Positions 50,774-60,058 are shown, numbered from the stretch's first letter. The stretch is DNA of 64,000 bases from Deferribacter thermophilus (GCF_049472675.1 NZ_JAPNXM010000003.1:124001-188000); one strand, 5' to 3'. Notes: generated from the sequence alone by a model not told the origin. Program-made: numbers and translations.

Positions 50774-51444
50774 ACCTTACCTTTAAAATAGTATTGAATG
50801 ATATAATTTTTCTGAACTTCAAAGCTCCAATGAACATCTCTGATATAATCAGCCGCTAAAAGATACTCCCTCTTTTTAAGCAGTTCTATTAATCTGTCAT
50901 GCTCAAGCAATGAGTTGTACTCCCAGTCAGGCACATACCCCTTTTCCCTTGGAAAATCGTATAATCTTTGCTTGCATACATCCAATGTTCTCAAGAGCTG
51001 GCTGTTATTACTTAGCCTAAGATATACATTGTGAAATTTTACATTGTTTTCATAATAAAGATCAAAGTTGTCATTATCTAAAGCTTTTCTCATCTCGAGA
51101 TTAAGTTCTTTCATCTCAGCTATATCATCATCACTCAATTTATTAGCTACAGATATCAAAGCTGAGCTTTCTAACCCTCCAATCATTTCATAAAGATTTT
51201 TTATATCATCAAGAGTAAGCTCATTAACAACGATCCCTCTTCTCGGTAATATTTTTACGAACCCATCAATTTCTAATTGCAACAAAGCATCACGCAAAGG
51301 GGTTTTACTAACACCAAGCTGAGCCGATAGCTTGTTTATATCTATAAAATCCCCTTTTTTTAACCTGCCAGCATTAATTTCTTCTTTTAAATAATCATAA
51401 ACCTGCTCTCTCAAGGATTTAGTATTCAACACATTCAAACTCAT
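50770..51444 (-). CDS. GntR/FadR (FCD) family regulator
   Basis: 224 residues from ATG 51444, chosen because GGAG lies 6 nt upstream; two other Met/GTG codons lie up to 15 bp further out. N-terminal winged helix with LSAQLGVSKTPLRDALLQLEIDGFVKI; C-terminal FCD ligand domain with metal/ligand residues in the NVKFHN and H-rich helices. It probably represses the glycyl radical operon until its substrate or a related metabolite binds. First gene of that operon, so autoregulated. Confidence 0.88.
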   Translation of the reverse strand: MSLNVLNTKSLREQVYDYLKEEINAGRLKKGDFIDINKLSAQLGVSKTPLRDALLQLEIDGFVKILPRRGIVVNELTLDDIKNLYEMIGGLESSALISVANKLSDDDIAEMKELNLEMRKALDNDNFDLYYENNVKFHNVYLRLSNNSQLLRTLDVCKQRLYDFPREKGYVPDWEYNSLLEHDRLIELLKKREYLLAADYIRDVHWSFEVQKNYIIQYYFKGKV

Positions 51445-51465
51445 ATCCATCTCCCACACTTCCTG

Positions 51466-51485
51466 ATATCTGATATATCAGATAT
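51466..51485. promoter_or_regulatory. 20-bp perfect palindrome, probable GntR operator
   Basis: ATATCTGATATATCAGATAT is a perfect palindrome centred at 51475/51476. It covers the -10 box of the minus-strand promoter of the regulator/glycyl radical operon, a typical repressor position. Confidence 0.75.
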
Positions 51486-51500
51486 TAGTTTAAATGTCAA
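51472..51500 (-). promoter_or_regulatory. Promoter of the GntR-activase-glycyl radical enzyme operon
   Basis: On the minus strand, TTGACA (51495-51500), a 17-nt spacer and TATATC (51472-51477), the -10 box lying inside the palindrome. Confidence 0.7.
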
Positions 51501-51598
51501 CTTTTTCTTTCTTTATATATTGACATGCCTAAATTTTTGTGTTTTAAAATAAAACAAATAATTGCAATATTTATTAACAAAGTTTTATTCCTGTGCTA

Positions 51599-51626
51599 TT
51601 GACAAAAAATAAAACTGAGTTATAAT
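51599..51626 (+). promoter_or_regulatory. Promoter of the IclR-type regulator gene
   Basis: TTGACA (51599-51604), a 16-nt spacer and TATAAT (51621-51626): consensus in both boxes. The leader is about 39 nt and includes GAGGTG before the ATG. Confidence 0.8.
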
Positions 51627-51671
51627 TGTTTTATAGTAAGTTATAAAGTAAACAGTTTTTTAGCGAGGTGA

Positions 51672-52469
51672 ATGGTGCGTAGAGACAAGTCAGAATACGC
51701 TGTCCAAGCAGTTAACAACGCATTAGATATTTTAGAATTACTTGGCAAAAGCGATCAAGAACTTAGTATTAGTGAAATAGGTGCCAAGTTGGGCCTTACC
51801 CGTAGCAATGTAAATAAATTGTTGGCTACCTTAGAAAGTTTCGGTTATGTAGAATATAATAAGAGAACCGGTAACTTCAGGATGGATGTAAAAACTTTCC
51901 AAATATCTCAAGCATATCTTAATAAACTCAACCTAATTGAAGCATCCAAACAAATCCTTACAGAGATTAAAAAAGAAGTAAATGAGACAGTACATATTAG
52001 CGTTCTTAGAAAAGGTAATATAGTCTATCTCAATGCAGTGGAAACTGACCACTCAGTAAGAGTCGTTCCAAGAATTGGCAATATTGGCCCAGCCTATGCA
52101 ACAGCTACAGGTAAAGCACAATTAGCATTTATTAAATTGGATAAAATAAAAGAGTATTATTCTGAAAAGTTAGTAAAAATGACTGACAATACAATAGATA
52201 ATATGGAAGATTTACTAAAAGAGTTAGATTTGGTTAGACAAAGAGGTTATGCCACAGATTTTGAAGAGTTTGAATTAGGGGTTAGATGTGTTGGAGCGCC
52301 TGTTTTTAATTTTATGGGAAATGTCATAGCTGGATTAAGTATCTCTGCTCCAGTTGAAAGGATGAGTGAAGAGCGTATTGAAAAAGAGATTATCCCTGCA
52401 GTTTTAAAGGGAGCCTATAAATTATCCATTAAATATGGATACAAAAAAGAAGCCCAAAAAGGTTTCTAA
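51672..52469 (+). CDS. IclR-family transcriptional regulator
   Basis: 265 residues. N-terminal winged HTH (~10-70; LSISEIGAKLGLTRSNVNKLLATLESFGYVEY) and C-terminal IclR effector domain (TATGKAQLAFI, RGYATDFEEFELGVRCVGAPVF). It binds a small carboxylate-type ligand in related proteins. It is divergent from the glycyl radical operon across a 227-bp gap, so it may regulate that operon in addition to GntR. GAGGTG precedes the ATG. Confidence 0.9.
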   Translation: MVRRDKSEYAVQAVNNALDILELLGKSDQELSISEIGAKLGLTRSNVNKLLATLESFGYVEYNKRTGNFRMDVKTFQISQAYLNKLNLIEASKQILTEIKKEVNETVHISVLRKGNIVYLNAVETDHSVRVVPRIGNIGPAYATATGKAQLAFIKLDKIKEYYSEKLVKMTDNTIDNMEDLLKELDLVRQRGYATDFEEFELGVRCVGAPVFNFMGNVIAGLSISAPVERMSEERIEKEIIPAVLKGAYKLSIKYGYKKEAQKGF

Positions 52470-52490
52470 GGGGTAAGTTACCCCTTTCTT
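52468..52490 (+). terminator. Probable terminator after the IclR gene
   Basis: 7-bp stem AAGGGGT/ACCCCTT (52468-52474, 52480-52486) with a 5-nt loop, followed by TCTT; the stem begins within the stop codon. The T-tract is short, so efficiency is uncertain. It separates two converging genes. Confidence 0.5.
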
Positions 52491-53267
52491 CTATTTCTCA
52501 ATACAAATTGATGCAAAAGCAGAATGGTTATGAATACTTTCGTAGTTTTCGCTGGACACTTCAAACCAGGTTATCCTTTCATCTTTTAATAGTAACTCTG
52601 CTGCATTTCTTACAATATCTTCTACAAAAACAGGATTTTCGTAGGATTTCTCCGTAATAAATTTTTCATCTTCTCTTTTCAAGAGAGAATAAATTGGAGA
52701 ACTACCTGATTTTTCTGCTATTTCAATCAAATCTTCAATCCAGACCATTTTATTATATCTTACAGAAATTGTCACATAACTTCTCTGATTATGCGCACCA
52801 TAATCACTAATCTCCTTTGAACAAGGACAAACACTAATCACAGGGACAGTAACTGTTAAAACAAAATCTTTTTTATTATCAGAAACTGTTCCACTAAATT
52901 TGCATTCATAATCTATTAGAGATGGGAGCTTTGAAACAGGTGCCTCTTTTTCTAAAAAATATGTAAATTGCATATCAAAATGAGCTTCTTCTGAATCAAG
53001 TTTTACTCTCATCTCTTCCAAAATCTCTTTAAAAGAGGAAATACTTATATTTTCACGATATTTATTTAATATCTCCACGAATCTGGACATGTGAGTCCCT
53101 TTGAAATTGTGAGGCAGTTTTACAAACATATTTATAGTAGCAACTGTATGCTGATTACCTTTTCTTTTATCCTTTAAAATAATAGGGTACTTAATCCCTT
53201 TAATGCCAACCTTATCAATTGTCAGATTTCTATCATCTTGTAGACTTTGGATATCTTTTAGACTCAT
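52491..53267 (-). CDS. folE2: GTP cyclohydrolase I type FolE2
   Basis: 258 residues. VKLPHNFKGTHMSRF, VPVISVCPCSKEISDYGAHNQRSYVTI and EDIVRNAAELL are signatures of the FolE2 (COG1469) family, with the catalytic metal Cys/His in CPCSK and GAHNQ. It makes dihydroneopterin triphosphate for folate or queuosine. The start lies within the stop region of the TPR gene (4-bp overlap). Confidence 0.94.
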   Translation of the reverse strand: MSLKDIQSLQDDRNLTIDKVGIKGIKYPIILKDKRKGNQHTVATINMFVKLPHNFKGTHMSRFVEILNKYRENISISSFKEILEEMRVKLDSEEAHFDMQFTYFLEKEAPVSKLPSLIDYECKFSGTVSDNKKDFVLTVTVPVISVCPCSKEISDYGAHNQRSYVTISVRYNKMVWIEDLIEIAEKSGSSPIYSLLKREDEKFITEKSYENPVFVEDIVRNAAELLLKDERITWFEVSSENYESIHNHSAFASICIEK

Positions 53268-53983
53268 CTTCTTCTGATTTTCTGCCTTGCAAGCATCATG
53301 TGATATGGTTTGATACCTTGAGGCATCTTTTCTATATTAAGCTGCATCCAAAGAGCACCATAATTTTTCATTTTTAGCTTTTTACCATTTTTTAATGCTT
53401 CGAGATTAGCCTCTAATTTTTCATCAAGAGGGGCTTTCTTGCTACCTTTTACTAATACTTCTAAAGCTTTATCTTTCTCTCCCATCTCAACTAAAAAATA
53501 AGCATACAAACTGTATAAAAAACCTTCCTTAGGTGAATTTTTGATCGCTTTTTCAAGAATAGATTTCACCTTATCGTAATTTTTCTCTTTAAAATATAGA
53601 GTAGCCTGCATTGCCATACCCATCCAGTTTTTAGAAAAGCCTTTGTCTAAGTATCCCTTTGCTTCATCAAATTTCCTCTGCATATACAATATTATACCTA
53701 TTTGAGAGTTTATTTGCTCTTTCACAAAAAACTGCCATTTAGAATACTTGTAAGCATCTTTTAGTCTATTAATTGCTTTCTCAAATCTATTGTTTTTCAA
53801 ATCACTTTCAACATCTTTAAATACTGTTGTAAGTTTTTTCAAAATCGACTTACCTATTAAATAATTTAACAAAATTAATACTACACCCATTACCAACACA
53901 GACCCAACAATACTGTAAGTTGTATAATAAACTAATAAAGCAGCTAAAAGTGATGTAGATATCGATATTAAAATTGTATACAT
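53264..53983 (-). CDS. Membrane-anchored TPR protein
   Basis: 239 residues from ATG 53983 (GGAGAGG 6 nt upstream; an earlier TTG is unlikely). Two hydrophobic helices at ~1-22 and ~26-44 are followed by TPR-like helical repeats (FDEAKGYLDKGFSKNWMG, KVKSILEKAIKNSPKEGFLYSLYAYFLVEMGEKDKALEV type). Function unknown; such proteins scaffold complexes at the inner membrane. Between a lipoprotein gene and folE2. Confidence 0.72.
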   Translation of the reverse strand: MYTILISISTSLLAALLVYYTTYSIVGSVLVMGVVLILLNYLIGKSILKKLTTVFKDVESDLKNNRFEKAINRLKDAYKYSKWQFFVKEQINSQIGIILYMQRKFDEAKGYLDKGFSKNWMGMAMQATLYFKEKNYDKVKSILEKAIKNSPKEGFLYSLYAYFLVEMGEKDKALEVLVKGSKKAPLDEKLEANLEALKNGKKLKMKNYGALWMQLNIEKMPQGIKPYHMMLARQKIRRR

Positions 53984-54054
53984 ATAACGCCTCTCCAACA
54001 GTTGATTTTAAAACGCTGAAATTATATACACATATTATTTTTTTTCAATGGAAA

Positions 54055-54897
54055 TTACTTACAAGTAGAAACATACACCCCATTGGAATCCACAATCCCA
54101 TTTGTTGCAAATATTATATAATCACCACAGCCTTCAGACATAAAAAACTTTTCATGCGTAATATTAACTTTATTAGAGCTTTTATCTAAAACTTTAAAAA
54201 TATTTGCTTTAGACTCCCAAGTTATAATATAATTAACCCCATTTTTAATAACTTTAACATTGTAAACATCAACCAATCTTTCAAAATATCTTTTATCAAC
54301 TTCAACCTTTAAAATATCGCCTCTAATATTTTCTTTACTTATAGGCTGCAAATATAATGTAAAAGGTTTTTCTATTCTGATAATAATTTCATCCTTTTTT
54401 GTGATATTATTCAGACTGTTTTTATCAAATCCATAAACAACAAATCTTGTATCCTTATCTTTCTCAATAAAAATAGTTACACCATTATTAACTTTTTTTA
54501 TATTTTTTACTCTCACAACAGGCTTTCTCACAAAATATTTCGTAATATACAAAGAATCAGAATAAATCTTATACTCTGGATGCTTATACATCATTTTATA
54601 TGAAACCTTCTCACCAATCTTTAGATCGCTATCAAAAAAACTTTTACCAGGAGCAATAATAGTTAAAAACTTATACTCAACACACCTTTCATCAGTGCTT
54701 TTATAAACATATAAGAGATAATCTTTGGAATTATTATTGATTAAAAGACCGTTTTTTTGGACAACTATCTGATCTTCTTTAGGTATTGGTATAGAAAACA
54801 TACTTTTAGGAACTGGATCTGTTTTCTTCCCACAAGCCACAAAGATAAAAATAAAAATTATAAAAAAATTACAAATTGTTGAGATATTTTTTAGCAT
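54055..54897 (-). CDS. Lipoprotein of unknown function with LptM-like N-terminus
   Basis: 280 residues from ATG 54897; its 5' end overlaps argH. A lipoprotein signal peptide ends in the lipobox FVAC followed by GKKTDPVPK. This post-lipobox pattern (CGxKxxPxxP) recalls the small LptM/YifL lipoprotein often found next to argH, lysA and dapF. The remaining ~250 residues are rich in beta-strand-like segments (e.g. VRVKNIKKVNNGVTIFIEKD) resembling fibronectin type III repeats. I do not recognise a defined family. It is probably outer-membrane anchored. Confidence 0.65.
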   Translation of the reverse strand: MLKNISTICNFFIIFIFIFVACGKKTDPVPKSMFSIPIPKEDQIVVQKNGLLINNNSKDYLLYVYKSTDERCVEYKFLTIIAPGKSFFDSDLKIGEKVSYKMMYKHPEYKIYSDSLYITKYFVRKPVVRVKNIKKVNNGVTIFIEKDKDTRFVVYGFDKNSLNNITKKDEIIIRIEKPFTLYLQPISKENIRGDILKVEVDKRYFERLVDVYNVKVIKNGVNYIITWESKANIFKVLDKSSNKVNITHEKFFMSEGCGDYIIFATNGIVDSNGVYVSTCK

Positions 54898-56251
54898 TTT
54901 CAATCTGAACCTTTACCGATTCTATACCTGTACCACCATAACTGTTTTTATTTTTTGCAGCATTTTCCACATTTATAAAATCATACACATCATTTTCTAT
55001 CTTATCACAAAATCCCTTCAACTCTTCTATAGTCAATTCATCAAGCTTCTTATTTTTTTCTATAGCATATTTCACAGTTTGCCCCACAATAAAATGAGCA
55101 TCTCTAAAGGGGATACCTTTTCTAACTAGGTAATCTGCAAGCTCTGTAGCAGTGGAATAACCTTTAGAAGCAGCTTTCAACATATTTTCCTTATTTAATT
55201 TCATCTTATTAATCATAGGTGACATTATTTTTAAACTTCCGATCAAATCATCAATTGCTCTAAAGACAGGTTGTTTATCTTCTTGCATATCCTTATTGTA
55301 AGCCAAGGGTAATGCTTTCATAGTAGTAAAAAGTGATATCATGCTACCATAAATATTTCCCGTTTTCCCTCTTATCAGCTCAGCCACATCTGGGTTTTTC
55401 TTCTGTGGCATTATACTACTGCCAGTACAATAATCATCTGACAATTCAATAAAATTGAATTCGCTAGTCATATAAATAATCAACTCCTCACTAATTCTAC
55501 TTAAATGCATCTGACATATTGAAGCTGCAGATAAAATCTCAAGAGCAAAATCCCTATCACTAACAGAGTCAAGACTATTTTCGGTAGGTTTTTTAAAGCC
55601 TAATAGCTCTGTAGTAAAAAATCTATCAATCGGAAAAGTTGTCCCTGCAAGAGCACATGAGCCAAGGGGGTTTTCATCAAGCCTTCTATATGCATCAGAA
55701 AAGCGTTCATAATCCCTTTTAAACATTTGAAAATATGCCATCATATAATGTCCAAACAAAATCGGTTGGGCTGTCTGCAAATGTGTAAAACCTGGCATTA
55801 CAACATCCATATTCTCTTCAGCCTTTTTTAAGATTGTCTCCATTAGCTCTTTCAAATACTTTCTTATTTCATCCACCATATCTTTCATATACATCCTAAA
55901 ATCTACAGCCACCTGATCATTTCTACTTCTTGCAGTATGGAGTTTACCACCAACATCACCTACAATCTCTTTTAACCTACTTTCAATTGCCATATGAATA
56001 TCTTCTTGCTCTGTTTTAAATTCAAATTTACCTTCCTCTATCTCATCAAGTATCTGTAACAAGCCACTTTTTATAATCTCTGCCTCATTAGGATGAATTA
56101 TCCCCTGCTTTGCAAGCATCTCAACATGAGCTAAACTCCCCTTAATATCGTATCTGTACAATCTCTTATCAAAATGGATCGAAGCATTAAATTCATCTAC
56201 AAATTTATCTGTTGGTAACTCAAACCTACCACCCCAAAGTTTTTTACTCAC
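54869..56251 (-). CDS. argH: Argininosuccinate lyase
   Basis: 460 residues. KLWGGRF start, TARSRNDQVAVDFRMY, PGFTHLQTAQPILFGHY, NPLGSCALAGT and the catalytic loop SSIMPQKKNPDVAEL are diagnostic. It cleaves argininosuccinate to arginine and fumarate. The start is GTG with GAGGTG upstream, 1 bp after the regulator gene's stop. It is oddly placed downstream of a two-component system. Confidence 0.96.
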   Translation of the reverse strand: MSKKLWGGRFELPTDKFVDEFNASIHFDKRLYRYDIKGSLAHVEMLAKQGIIHPNEAEIIKSGLLQILDEIEEGKFEFKTEQEDIHMAIESRLKEIVGDVGGKLHTARSRNDQVAVDFRMYMKDMVDEIRKYLKELMETILKKAEENMDVVMPGFTHLQTAQPILFGHYMMAYFQMFKRDYERFSDAYRRLDENPLGSCALAGTTFPIDRFFTTELLGFKKPTENSLDSVSDRDFALEILSAASICQMHLSRISEELIIYMTSEFNFIELSDDYCTGSSIMPQKKNPDVAELIRGKTGNIYGSMISLFTTMKALPLAYNKDMQEDKQPVFRAIDDLIGSLKIMSPMINKMKLNKENMLKAASKGYSTATELADYLVRKGIPFRDAHFIVGQTVKYAIEKNKKLDELTIEELKGFCDKIENDVYDFINVENAAKNKNSYGGTGIESVKVQIENAKKYLNNL

Positions 56252-56252
56252 T

Positions 56253-57572
56253 TTACACCTCTATATTGTATTCTTTTAATTTATTATGCAGTGTTTTCCT
56301 CGATATACCAAGTATTTTTGCAGCTTTAGTTTTATTACCCCCAGTCTCCTTTAAAGCCTTTTTAATAGCCTCTATTTCATGCTCTCTCATATTTTTTACA
56401 GTATCCGAAACCTGAACACTAGAATTTTTTAAAGGGGGTAGCAACTCTGCAGTCAATATTTCCCCTCTTGCTAAAATAATGCTTCTCTCCACAATATTTT
56501 CAAGCTCCCTAATATTTCCAGGGAAATCATACATCATTAATTTATCTAAAAAACCTTTATCATAATTTTTAACTATTTTTTGAAACTTCTGACTATATTT
56601 TTTAATAAAATAATCTAATAACAAAGGGATTTCGTCTTTCCTTTCCCTTAAAGGTGGTAGTTTTATTGGGAAAACATTTAATCTATAATAAAGATCTTCT
56701 CTAAATTCACCATCAGATACCATTTTTTCAAGATCTCTGTTAGTGGCAGCTATTATTCTTACATCTGTTTTAATTGTCTTAGTTCCACCAACCCTTTCAA
56801 AAGTTCCCTCTTGAAGAACTCTCAAAAGTTTTGCTTGGGTAACCAATGGCAATTCACCCACTTCATCTAAGAATAGTGTACCACCATTTGCTAACTCAAA
56901 TTTGCCCAACTTACTTTTATCAGCACCAGTAAAAGCCCCCTTTTCATGACCAAATAACTCACTCTCTATCAAATTTTCATTCAGGGCAGCACAATTTACT
57001 GCTAAAAACGGTTTATCTTTCCTTGGAGAATTTTGATGTATTGACCTTGCAACAAGCTCTTTTCCTGTACCAGACTCACCCATAATTAATACCGTTGCAT
57101 CCGTAGGAGCAACAAGCTTTAATACCTCGATTATCTTTCCCAATCCATCTTTTGAATAAACACCATCGTATATATAATCATCTAAATAACTTTCATTTTT
57201 ATCTACTTTTTTATTCAATAAATTTTTAATTTGGGATTTCAACTGCTCGATATCTACTGGCTTTGTAATATAATCCAAAGCGCCCAGTTTCATTGACTCT
57301 ACTGCAGTCCTAACATTATTAAATGCAGAAATAACAATAACTGGTATATCCACACTTTTTTTTCTTAAATGAGCTAAAAATGTCAGGCCATCCATAACAT
57401 CCATTTTTATATCTAACAAAATCAGATCAACATTTTCTTCATCTAATATATTCAAAGCCTCTAAGCCGTTTTTAGCCTCAAATATATAATAATCCTTTTC
57501 AAGATGAAGCCTTATCATAAATCTGTGATTTTCTTCATCATCAACTATTAGTACTCTTTTTTTATCTTCCAT
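56253..57572 (-). CDS. NtrC-type sigma-54-dependent response regulator
   Basis: 439 residues. Receiver ~1-120 with D54; AAA+ domain with Walker A GESGTGKE, the sigma-54 contact loop GAFTGA and FLDEVGELP (Walker B); C-terminal Fis-type HTH (GGNKTKAAKILGISRKTLHNKL). It activates sigma-54 promoters when phosphorylated by the kinase encoded just upstream, with which it overlaps by 11 bp. ZraR/AtoC are the closest functional classes. Confidence 0.92.
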   Translation of the reverse strand: MEDKKRVLIVDDEENHRFMIRLHLEKDYYIFEAKNGLEALNILDEENVDLILLDIKMDVMDGLTFLAHLRKKSVDIPVIVISAFNNVRTAVESMKLGALDYITKPVDIEQLKSQIKNLLNKKVDKNESYLDDYIYDGVYSKDGLGKIIEVLKLVAPTDATVLIMGESGTGKELVARSIHQNSPRKDKPFLAVNCAALNENLIESELFGHEKGAFTGADKSKLGKFELANGGTLFLDEVGELPLVTQAKLLRVLQEGTFERVGGTKTIKTDVRIIAATNRDLEKMVSDGEFREDLYYRLNVFPIKLPPLRERKDEIPLLLDYFIKKYSQKFQKIVKNYDKGFLDKLMMYDFPGNIRELENIVERSIILARGEILTAELLPPLKNSSVQVSDTVKNMREHEIEAIKKALKETGGNKTKAAKILGISRKTLHNKLKEYNIEV

Positions 57573-58821
57573 CTCTAAAATCCAACACTATTGTAAAAGG
57601 GTCAGTTTTTTCTAAATATACTTTATACCCATGAAACTCCATAATTTTTTTTACTATAGGAAGTCCCAACCCACTCCCTTTTGATTTTGTCGTATAAAAT
57701 GGCTCAAAGATTTTATTTGGATCAACCTTTTCATAAGTATTATTAACTATTTTAATCTTCCTACCTTCAAATATAACTCTTACAACATCATTAGGTTTTG
57801 AAGCATCAATTGCGTTTAATAAAAGGTTCATAAAAATCTGCACCATTCTATCTTTATCAACTTTTGCAATAAAGCTTTTTCCATCAACATCTACTCTTAC
57901 TTTATTATTTTCGATATCATACTTCAACATCGCTATTACATTTTTGATTACTTCCAATAAATCAACTTCTTCTAAATTAAGCTGCAATTCTCTACCATAA
58001 GTTAAAAAATCATTTACCATATCATTCAATCTTTTTAGCTCATTTTTAATCCGCTGCAAAATATCCTTTTTATAGTCTACATCCTCATTGTCTAATAAAT
58101 ATTCCATTAATCCAGAAATAGAACTTAAAGGGTTTTTAATTTCATGGGCTAACAAATTAGAAAATTTACCCATTTCAGCATTTTTTTCAATTTTGCTCAT
58201 TTTATCTAACAACTCAGCATATAATTTAAAATATCTATATGCATACATCAAAATCAAAATCATAAAAATATAGAGAATAATCATTTGGAACAAATCTGAA
58301 AACATCTTCTTTTTGAAATCATTATAAGAACTTTTATTTAAGAAAAGCGCCAAATAATACACATGCTCTCGAGGAGGAGGCCTAAAACCTCTCATCATGT
58401 GCATCATCCCCATCATCCCCATACCAAAACTTCTTTCCATTTGATAATAAATTATAAAATTTTTATCGTTCTCTAAAATTTGAATAGAATTTGGGAATAA
58501 TTTTTCAAAATCTACTGCACCATTTTTACCACTAAACAAAATATCCCCTTTTTCATTATAGATCACAAGGTTATCGATGGATTTGTTTGATGCAAACTCT
58601 TTTATAAACTCTTCATATCTTTTTCTACCAAATTCATTATTAAAAAATAAAAACCTATTACTTACTTCAAAAGAACTAACAATAAATTTACCAAGCTCTA
58701 TTATGTTTGATTTTATAGAATTGAGAGTGTTTAAAGATGAATAAATATGTAGACTAAAAATCAATATACTTAAAAAAATACCAGCAGCAATTAAAAATCT
58801 AAATTTTTTAATATAATTCAT
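57562..58821 (-). CDS. Sensor histidine kinase with Met/His-rich periplasmic loop
   Basis: 419 residues. TM1 ~8-28; periplasmic domain ~30-178; TM2 ~180-200; DHp with H226 in LLAHEIKNPLS; HATPase (NLLLNAIDAS, TKSKGSGLGL). Residues 134-153 of the periplasmic domain are dense in Met plus His (GMGMMGMMHMMRGF), the type of cluster that binds Cu(I) or Ag(I) and sometimes Zn. It resembles ZraS-class envelope stress sensors. Its partner is the sigma-54 regulator. Its start overlaps the dnaJ stop (ATGA), linking it to a chaperone gene. Confidence 0.85.
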   Translation of the reverse strand: MNYIKKFRFLIAAGIFLSILIFSLHIYSSLNTLNSIKSNIIELGKFIVSSFEVSNRFLFFNNEFGRKRYEEFIKEFASNKSIDNLVIYNEKGDILFSGKNGAVDFEKLFPNSIQILENDKNFIIYYQMERSFGMGMMGMMHMMRGFRPPPREHVYYLALFLNKSSYNDFKKKMFSDLFQMIILYIFMILILMYAYRYFKLYAELLDKMSKIEKNAEMGKFSNLLAHEIKNPLSSISGLMEYLLDNEDVDYKKDILQRIKNELKRLNDMVNDFLTYGRELQLNLEEVDLLEVIKNVIAMLKYDIENNKVRVDVDGKSFIAKVDKDRMVQIFMNLLLNAIDASKPNDVVRVIFEGRKIKIVNNTYEKVDPNKIFEPFYTTKSKGSGLGLPIVKKIMEFHGYKVYLEKTDPFTIVLDFRDGR

Positions 58822-59921
58822 ATCTTAAAAAAGTTTTTAAACTTTTCCCATAAATTTTTATCATCTTTCAAATAACTATTTTTTGATACCCTTTTAAACT
58901 CCGTTATCAGCTTTTTCTCCTCTTTTGTCAATTTCTTTGGCAAAACTACCTTTAAATTTACAATCATATTACCAACACCATACCCTTTAACTTCAGGGAT
59001 ACCATACCCTTTTAAAACAATTGTATCATTAGGCTGTGTACCAGGTTTTATTTCTAACTCCTTTTCCCCTTTCAAAGTCGGGATAGTGATTTTTGTACCT
59101 AATATTGCATCAGTAAATGGGATGGGCACATCTAAATAAATATCGTTCCCTTTTCTTTTAAAATATTTATGAGGTTTTACATGAATATTCACAAAAAGAT
59201 CGCCACTTGGGCCACCATATCTACCAGAATTACCCTCGCCAGAAACCCTGAGAGTCATCCCATTATCCACCCCTGGAGGGATATTTACACTGATACTCTT
59301 TTTGTTATATTTCACACCTTTACCATTACACTCTTTACAAACCTCTTTAATAATTTTTCCCAAACCGTTGCACCGATGGCATGTGGTAGATACAGTAAAA
59401 AACCCTTGTCTCTGAACAAACTGACCTCTGCCATGACAAGTAGGACAGGTTACTTTACCTCCTGGCTCAGCACCTGAACCATCACATCGGCTACAAACAT
59501 CTTCTTTGCTAATTTCAATTGTTTTGCTTACCCCAAATACTGCTTCTTCAAACTCTATCTCTATATCTATTTCTAAATCACTCCCCCTTGTAGGTCTCTC
59601 TCTTCTTCTCCCACTACGACTAAAACCAAAAAACCCTTCAAAAATATCATCAAAGAAATCATCAAAAATTGTAGAAGAGAAATCCCCTCCTGCAGATGAA
59701 TCATCAAAAACTCTTCCGAATTGATCATATTGAGCTCTTTTTTGAGGGTCAATAAGCACCTGATAAGCTTCTGTAATCTCTCTAAATTTTTCTTCAGCCT
59801 CTTTATCTCCAGGATTTCTATCAGGGTGATACTTTAGCGCAAGTTTTCTGTAAGCTTTTTTTATCTCTATCTCTGTAGCATTTCTATGCACACCTAACAA
59901 CTCATAATAATCTTTAGCCAA
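58818..59921 (-). CDS. dnaJ: Chaperone DnaJ
   Basis: 367 residues starting at a TTG (complement of 59919-59921) with AGGAGG 7 nt upstream; this yields the normal AKDYYELLGV N-terminus, whereas the longer frame adds 14 atypical residues. J domain ~1-70 with HPD, Gly/Phe-rich linker, four zinc motifs CxxCxGxG (CSRCDGSG, CPTCHGRG, CHRCNGLG, CKECNGKG) and C-terminal substrate domains. Co-chaperone of DnaK. Separated from dnaK by 217 bp with a terminator, so transcribed separately. Confidence 0.95.
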   Translation of the reverse strand: MAKDYYELLGVHRNATEIEIKKAYRKLALKYHPDRNPGDKEAEEKFREITEAYQVLIDPQKRAQYDQFGRVFDDSSAGGDFSSTIFDDFFDDIFEGFFGFSRSGRRRERPTRGSDLEIDIEIEFEEAVFGVSKTIEISKEDVCSRCDGSGAEPGGKVTCPTCHGRGQFVQRQGFFTVSTTCHRCNGLGKIIKEVCKECNGKGVKYNKKSISVNIPPGVDNGMTLRVSGEGNSGRYGGPSGDLFVNIHVKPHKYFKRKGNDIYLDVPIPFTDAILGTKITIPTLKGEKELEIKPGTQPNDTIVLKGYGIPEVKGYGVGNMIVNLKVVLPKKLTKEEKKLITEFKRVSKNSYLKDDKNLWEKFKNFFKI

Positions 59922-60030
59922 CCCCAAACCTCCTGTTTTAAAAAAATTGCTTATATCTAACAAATACTCACAAAAAACAGCCCAAACTCATCACTAAAAA
60001 GCTAAGCAACCGTTTATATATTTATAAGAA

Positions 60031-60058
60031 TTTATATTCTATCAACCTTAATACTCAA
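60031..60058 (-). promoter_or_regulatory. Possible promoter for dnaJ
   Basis: On the minus strand, TTGAGT (60053-60058), a 16-nt spacer and TATAAA (60031-60036). The leader would be about 100 nt. AT-rich context makes chance matches likely. Confidence 0.35.
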
